This document shows positions 60,110 to 64,000 of a stretch of DNA of 64,000 bases, in pieces. Where the stretch lies: contig CANKJK010000003.1 of the NCBI GenBank assembly GCA_947482665.1, forward strand, positions 1 to 64,000, given 5' to 3'. Below the pieces are notes generated by a model, which saw only the letters and a list, made by a program, of their open reading frames with translations, ran no database searches and was not told the DNA's origin. The translations under genes and the position numbers were made by a program. Position 1 is the first letter of the stretch; each line of letters begins with the position of its first letter. The stretch is from Acidobacteriota bacterium. Its GTDB lineage: Bacteria; Acidobacteriota; Vicinamibacteria; Vicinamibacterales; UBA2999.

Positions 60110-61347
60110 GTACTGTTCTGTCCAGTCTGCTGATACTCGCTGCCGTGCCCGTCGTGTTGGCGGGCACGTACCTGCTGGCGCTGACCCTGCTCTGGCGACG
60201 GCCGCGCGCCGCGGCCGCGCCGCCCTCAATCGCGGAGTCTGCCTCTGCGTCCGCGTCGGCGCTGTCGTGCTGCGTGCTCGTGCCGGCTCACAACGAGGCC
60301 TCCGGCATCGCCGCCACGCTGGCCAGCCTGATGCAGGTCGACTATCCCCGCGACCGGTTCCGAGTGGTCGTCGTCGCTGACAACTGCACGGACGACACGG
60401 CGGCGATCGCCGCGCAATGCGGCGCGGCGGTGCTGACGAGGACCGACACCTCCCGGCGCGGGAAGGGCTGGGCCCTGCGGTTCGCCATCGACCACCTGCT
60501 TGCCGAGGCCGCGGCTTCCTGGGATGTCCTGCTGGTGGTCGACGCCGACAGCCGCGTGTCTCCGAATTTGCTGACGGCCGTCACGGCCCGCGTGGCCGCA
60601 GGCGCACGCGCGGTCCAGGCCACCTATCTGCCGGCACCCTCCGCGCCTGGTCCGACCTCGGTCATCACGGACGTGGCGTTCACGGCGTTTCACTGCATCC
60701 GCTCGGCGGGCCGTGAGCGGCTCGGCCTCTCCACAGGCCTGCGCGGCAATGGCATGGCCTTCACCAGGGACCTGCTGCGCCAGGTACCGCACGGCGCGTT
60801 CTCACGCACCGAGGATCTGGAGTTCGGCGTGCTGCTGGGGCTGCGCGGCGTGCGGGTGGCGTACGCGGACGATGCGGTCGTCCAGGGTGAGATGCCGACG
60901 CGCCCGGATGTCGTCGCCGGACAGCGTGAGCGGTGGATTGGCGGGCGCGCGGAGATGGCCCGCCGCTTCGTGCCGGGACTCGCCACGGCCGCGTGGCGCA
61001 CGCGCAGCCTCATGCTGGCGGACCTGGCGTGCGACCTGCTGATGCCGCCGCTCTCGGCCGTGGTGCTCGCCGCGTTCGCCGGGCTCGGCGTCAGCGCGAT
61101 GGCGGCGCTCTTGTTCGAGACGGGGGCGGTGGCCATCTGGCTTTGGGCCACGGCCTGTGCGGCCCTGGCCATCCACGTCGCCGTTGCGGCACACGTGGCC
61201 GGACGGACAGGTGATCTGGTGCGCGCGGCGTGGGCCATCCCCCGCTACGCATGGCTCAAGACAGCGATCACGACACGAGCGGCGTGGCGCTCCGGCGAGG
61301 CGAATACCTCGTGGATTCGAACGGCTCGCGAAGGAGAACTTCAGTGA
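60106..61347 (+). CDS. Membrane-associated glycosyltransferase family 2
   Basis: A 413-residue GT2. An N-terminal helix (LLILAAVPVVLAGTYLLALT) precedes the GT-A domain: CVLVPAHNEASGIAATLASL, VVVADNCTDDTAAIA, LLVVDADSRVSP (the DxD metal site), TEDLEFGVLLGLRGVRVAYA, and QRERW, the processive-type Q-x-x-R-W motif. C-terminal helices follow. The motif set resembles cellulose/hyaluronan-type and N-glycan-type membrane GT2s, so it may add sugars to lipid carrier in the membrane. ATG overlaps the Wzy-like stop by 4 nt. Confidence 0.9.
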   Translation: MSTVLSSLLILAAVPVVLAGTYLLALTLLWRRPRAAAAPPSIAESASASASALSCCVLVPAHNEASGIAATLASLMQVDYPRDRFRVVVVADNCTDDTAAIAAQCGAAVLTRTDTSRRGKGWALRFAIDHLLAEAAASWDVLLVVDADSRVSPNLLTAVTARVAAGARAVQATYLPAPSAPGPTSVITDVAFTAFHCIRSAGRERLGLSTGLRGNGMAFTRDLLRQVPHGAFSRTEDLEFGVLLGLRGVRVAYADDAVVQGEMPTRPDVVAGQRERWIGGRAEMARRFVPGLATAAWRTRSLMLADLACDLLMPPLSAVVLAAFAGLGVSAMAALLFETGAVAIWLWATACAALAIHVAVAAHVAGRTGDLVRAAWAIPRYAWLKTAITTRAAWRSGEANTSWIRTAREGELQ

Positions 61348-62957
61348 CGACAGCGCACGGTCAGTATCCGGAGATCAGCGTGGTCATCGCCACGCGCGAG
61401 CGCACGGCCTCGGTCGTGCGCCTGCTCACGCAGTTGAACGACCAGGCGCTGGATGCGTCTGCATTCGAGGTGATCGTCGTCGACGACGGCTCGCCCGAGC
61501 CCGCCGGGCCGGCGCTGGATCGGCTTCAGCTCCGCTACGCGATGTCGCATCACCGGATTGACTGGAGTGGACAGGCCGCCGCCCGGCATCACGGCGCGTT
61601 GACCGCGCGCGGTGACGTGCTGGTGTTCATGGACGACGACATGCAGGTGCCCTCCGACTTCCTGCCCGCGCACCTGGCGCGTCATCAGGCCAGCCCCCAC
61701 ACGGTGGTGCTGGGCCGCATTGCCTCCGACCCTGGTCTGGCGGAGATGCCGCCCTTCGAACGGTTCAACGCCCGCCAGCTCGAACGGTGGCGCGCGGGCG
61801 TGCTGGCGGGCGACATCGCCCCGAGGGGCATGCATCTGTGCACGGGTAACGTGTCGATGCGCCGGGAGGACTACCACGCCGTCGGTGGCTTCAACCTCTC
61901 GCTGCGGCGGTCGGAGGATCGGGAACTGGGGATCCGCCTCGAGCGCCACGGCTGCACGATCGTCTACGGGGACGAAGCCCGCACCGTGCACTGCTCGGAC
62001 CACGACGATGCCATCTGGCTCAAGCGCGCCTATCTCTACGGGCGGTTTGACCGTACGATCGCGGCCCTGCACCCGGAGGTGGAGGATGCGCACCCATGGC
62101 GCTTCTGGGGACTGATTCACCCTGCCTCGCGCCCGGTCGTGGGTCTCTCGCTGCTGTCGCCAGCTCTCGGCCGCGCGGCCGCACGCACGGCGTTTCATGC
62201 CGCGCAGTTCACGGACCGGCTCCGCCTGACGCGCGTGGCCGTGCTGCTGGCCGCCGTCGCCTATGCGCTCGAGTACTTCCGCGGTCTGCGTGAGGAGTGC
62301 GGCTCCTTTGGCGCCTTCTGGCGGGACCGGCCGGCCTATCGGAGGAGCCTGTTCGCGGCCGTGGGCGCCATGCGCCACGCCATTCGCGCGGACCACGAAG
62401 AGGTACGCGCGCACCGTCTCAAGTATCAGGACGAGCTGGTGCCGGCCTCGCGGCTCCCGGTCGACCTCGTGCGCCGGGTCGGCTTTCAGATGCTGGCGTG
62501 GTATCGCCTGATGCGCTGCCTCGACACATGCGGCGTGCCCGTCCTCCCGATGGTCATCTCGCGGTTGATTCGGCACCTCTATGGGGCAGACATCCACTGG
62601 CGCACGCAGATTGAACCCGGCGTCTCGGTGGTGCACGGCCAGGGTCTCGTGCTCGGTCGCCACGCCGTGGTCGGCACCGGCTGCATCCTGTTCCAGAACG
62701 TCACGCTCGGAGAGTGTTTCGACGCGGTAACCGGCAAGGTCGGCACGCCGCGACTGGGTGCCCACGTCCACGTGGCGCCGGGCGCCACGCTGCTCGGCCC
62801 CATCGACGTTGGTGCGCGTTCCAAGATTGGTCCCGGCGCGGTGCTGATGCAGAGCGTGCCTGAGTTCAGCCTCGTGTCCTCACCGGTGGCGACCATCACC
62901 TCGCGCCGCTCACCTGCGGCGCTGGCACTCTACGCCTTTGCCAAACGGGCGATCTAG
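61344..62957 (+). CDS. Fusion of GT2 glycosyltransferase with serine-acetyltransferase-like beta-helix domain
   Basis: A 537-residue protein. Residues ~8-260 form a GT2 domain (ISVVIATRERTASVVRLLTQ, VIVVDDGSPEP, LVFMDDDMQVPSDFLPAHLA, CTGNVSMRREDYHAVGGFNL). A helical linker follows. Residues ~413-520 form a CysE-type left-handed beta helix: YGADIHWRTQIEPGVSVVHG, VGTGCILFQNVTLGE, GTPRLGAHVHVAPGATLLGP, ARSKIGPGAVLMQSVPEFSL. One protein may thus add a sugar and acetylate it, or acetylate a serine-like acceptor. The GTG overlaps the upstream stop by 4 nt; it is the last gene of the operon. Confidence 0.9.
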   Translation: MTTAHGQYPEISVVIATRERTASVVRLLTQLNDQALDASAFEVIVVDDGSPEPAGPALDRLQLRYAMSHHRIDWSGQAAARHHGALTARGDVLVFMDDDMQVPSDFLPAHLARHQASPHTVVLGRIASDPGLAEMPPFERFNARQLERWRAGVLAGDIAPRGMHLCTGNVSMRREDYHAVGGFNLSLRRSEDRELGIRLERHGCTIVYGDEARTVHCSDHDDAIWLKRAYLYGRFDRTIAALHPEVEDAHPWRFWGLIHPASRPVVGLSLLSPALGRAAARTAFHAAQFTDRLRLTRVAVLLAAVAYALEYFRGLREECGSFGAFWRDRPAYRRSLFAAVGAMRHAIRADHEEVRAHRLKYQDELVPASRLPVDLVRRVGFQMLAWYRLMRCLDTCGVPVLPMVISRLIRHLYGADIHWRTQIEPGVSVVHGQGLVLGRHAVVGTGCILFQNVTLGECFDAVTGKVGTPRLGAHVHVAPGATLLGPIDVGARSKIGPGAVLMQSVPEFSLVSSPVATITSRRSPAALALYAFAKRAI

Positions 62958-62987
62958 CCAGCGCCATCCTTGCCTCTGACCGCCTGT

Positions 62988-63023
62988 CCGCGGTGTCTCG
63001 GTCTGAGACACCGCGGTGTCTCA
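62988..63023. promoter_or_regulatory. Palindromic UAS upstream of the GH44 gene
   Basis: CCGCGGTGTCTC occurs twice (62988-62999, 63011-63022) around an inverted copy GAGACACCGCGG (63005-63016). The right part, TGAGACACCGCGGTGTCTCA (63004-63023), is a perfect 20-bp palindrome. Half-sites read GTCTC, GAGAC, GTCTC. Its centre is about 103 bp before the predicted sigma-54 start. As RNA it could also form two alternative hairpins at the end of the exopolysaccharide operon. Confidence 0.7.
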
Positions 63024-63083
63024 GGCGCCGCGGCCGACGTGGCCCTTCTCGAAGGAACGCGCCACGGTGGCCGACAGTGAGCA

Positions 63084-63099
63084 TGGCCCGCGTCTTGCT
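63084..63099 (+). promoter_or_regulatory. Sigma-54 promoter of the GH44 gene
   Basis: TGGCCCGCGTCTTGCT: one mismatch to TGGCACG-N4-TTGCW, exact GG-N10-GC spacing. The predicted start is 63110, two bases before ATG 63112. It is nearly identical to the wecG-side promoter (TGGCCCG-N4-TTGC). Confidence 0.82.
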
Positions 63100-63111
63100 C
63101 TGACAACCTCT

Positions 63112-64000
63112 ATGCACAGAGAGTTATCGCGCCGGTCGCTGATGCGAGCAGCGTCACCCTCCCGCAAGGGACGCCGAAACAGCAGCATTGTTGCCATAGC
63201 CCTGCTGAGTGCGGGCTGCCTCGCCACCGGCGCACGCGCACAGGACCCGGTGGTCGAGGTCACCGTGGATGTCACAGCCGGGCGGCATGCCATCAGCCCG
63301 CTCATCTACGGAGTCTCGAAGACGAGCGCCGAGAACCTCGCGGCTCTCAATGCCCCGATGACACGGCTCGGAGGGAACTATACGTCCCGCTACAACTGGC
63401 AGGCCAACGCGTACAACCGGGCCGTCGACTGGTTCTTCGAGAGCGTGCCGGAGACCGGCGAGACGCCCGGGGCGAGCGCGGACGCGTTCATCACCGATGC
63501 GCGGAGCGCCGGCGCGCAGCCACTGGTCACGGTGCCGATGCTGGACTGGGTGGCCAGGCTCAGTGATCGGCGCTCACGCCTCGCCAGTTTCTCCGTGGCC
63601 CGGTACGGTGCACAGACCTCCACGGATGCCCAGTGGTTTCCAGACGCGGGCAATGGCGTGCTGAAGGGCGGCGCGCACGTGCAGGGCAACGACCCGGCCG
63701 ACGCGAACACGCGGGCGGGCGTCGGGTTTCAACAGGCCTGGATCCGCCACCTCGTCTCCACCTGGCGCGGTGCCGCCGATGGCGGCGTCCGCTACTACGT
63801 GGCGGATAACGAACCAAGCCTCTGGCACTCCACGCACCGCGACGTGCACCCTGCCGGCGCGACGATGGACGAAGTGGCCTCCAGGCTCATCGAGTATGCC
63901 GAGGGGATCAAGGCGGTCGACCCGGGCGGCAAGGTCGTGGGTCCCGAGGAGTGGGGATGGCTTGGCTTCCTCTACAGCGGGCACGATCAGCAGTTTGCCG
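63112..64000 (+). CDS. Glycoside hydrolase family 44 enzyme, 3' partial
   Basis: At least 296 residues, running off the window. A basic N terminus and signal peptide (NSSIVAIALLSAGCLATGAR, cleavage near A-R-A-Q) lead into a GH44 catalytic domain: HAISPLIYGVSKTSAENLAA, MTRLGGNYTSRYNWQANAYN, and YYVADNEPSLWHSTHRDVHP, which contains the catalytic acid NEP. GH44 enzymes are endo-beta-1,4-glucanases/xyloglucanases. Placed after the exopolysaccharide operon with its own sigma-54 promoter and the same UAS, it may trim or remodel the exported glycan. ATG 63112 is at predicted +3; ATG 63142 is an alternative that keeps the whole signal peptide and leaves a 32-nt leader. Confidence 0.88.
   Translation, partial: MHRELSRRSLMRAASPSRKGRRNSSIVAIALLSAGCLATGARAQDPVVEVTVDVTAGRHAISPLIYGVSKTSAENLAALNAPMTRLGGNYTSRYNWQANAYNRAVDWFFESVPETGETPGASADAFITDARSAGAQPLVTVPMLDWVARLSDRRSRLASFSVARYGAQTSTDAQWFPDAGNGVLKGGAHVQGNDPADANTRAGVGFQQAWIRHLVSTWRGAADGGVRYYVADNEPSLWHSTHRDVHPAGATMDEVASRLIEYAEGIKAVDPGGKVVGPEEWGWLGFLYSGHDQQFA

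Noticed and set aside
61341-62771. 476-residue minus-strand frame opposite the GT2-acetyltransferase fusion
   Set aside because: His/Arg/Gly-rich antisense frame; the plus-strand frame has complete GT2 and CysE motifs.
1-64000. tRNA, rRNA, CRISPR array, insertion sequence, integrase or prophage genes
   Set aside because: Reading both strands I saw no cloverleaf with a TTCGAATCC-type arm, no regular direct-repeat array and no transposase or integrase motif. A covariance or profile search would be needed for proof of absence.

Overview
The window is 64 kb of GC-rich (roughly two-thirds G+C) chromosomal DNA from a free-living bacterium. The mix points to Acidobacteriota, probably a Vicinamibacteria-like lineage: a DUF1800/DUF1501 pair with a Tat signal, an ECF41 sigma factor, NHL-propeller secreted proteins, a penicillin-acylase-family enzyme, an ankyrin secreted protein, an orphan microcompartment shell protein and a split PEP-synthase-like enzyme. 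This assignment is inference from gene content. No tRNA, rRNA, CRISPR array, transposase or integrase was seen.

Layout. 1-8.6 kb: a flavin monooxygenase/Old-Yellow-Enzyme fusion (partial at its 5' end), an ArsR-SRPBCC-DinB cluster with a palindromic operator, an ECF sigma factor between two membrane-protein genes, a TlpA-like thioredoxin, and a minus-strand aromatic acyl-CoA ligase with DoxX and an unknown protein. 8.7-12.6 kb: a coupled three-gene unit with a dikinase-type enzyme split into two polypeptides, then an MFS exporter. 12.6-17.6 kb: a YfiT-type DinB protein, an orphan BMC shell protein, a minus-strand thiO-phhB-merR unit, a LOG-family phosphoribohydrolase, a glycine-zipper protein and sixA. 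17.6-18.9 kb: metK behind a SAM-II-like leader with a terminator and a matching antiterminator. 19.0-26.3 kb: a lipoprotein, then a complete-looking histidine leader (8-His leader peptide, antiterminator, terminator) and hisI-G-D-C-B-H-F-A. 26.4-44.5 kb: mixed housekeeping and secreted proteins (UMF1 transporter, SYLF, DUF1501/DUF1800, VOC, RluA, ankyrin, ECF41, amine-oxidase-like, Ada, penicillin acylase family, two NHL paralogues). 44.7-50.1 kb: a 1,623-residue secreted multidomain protein and a small secreted protein. 50.6-64 kb: an exopolysaccharide locus of two divergent operons followed by a GH44 glycosidase.

The exopolysaccharide locus is the best candidate for a new regulatory system. 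Both divergent operons and the GH44 gene are each preceded by a sigma-54 (-24/-12) promoter. At all three the annotated ATG lies at the same distance from the GC of the -12 element (predicted +3) and reads ATGCA(C/G). About 100 bp upstream of each lies the same three-half-site GAGAC/GTCTC array, shared between the two divergent operons. This looks like one enhancer-binding-protein regulon making a Wzx/Wzy-type polysaccharide and a glycan hydrolase. The metK and his leaders are two further unusually legible regulatory elements. Most other genes are ordinary chromosomal genes with frequent 4-nt translational overlaps.
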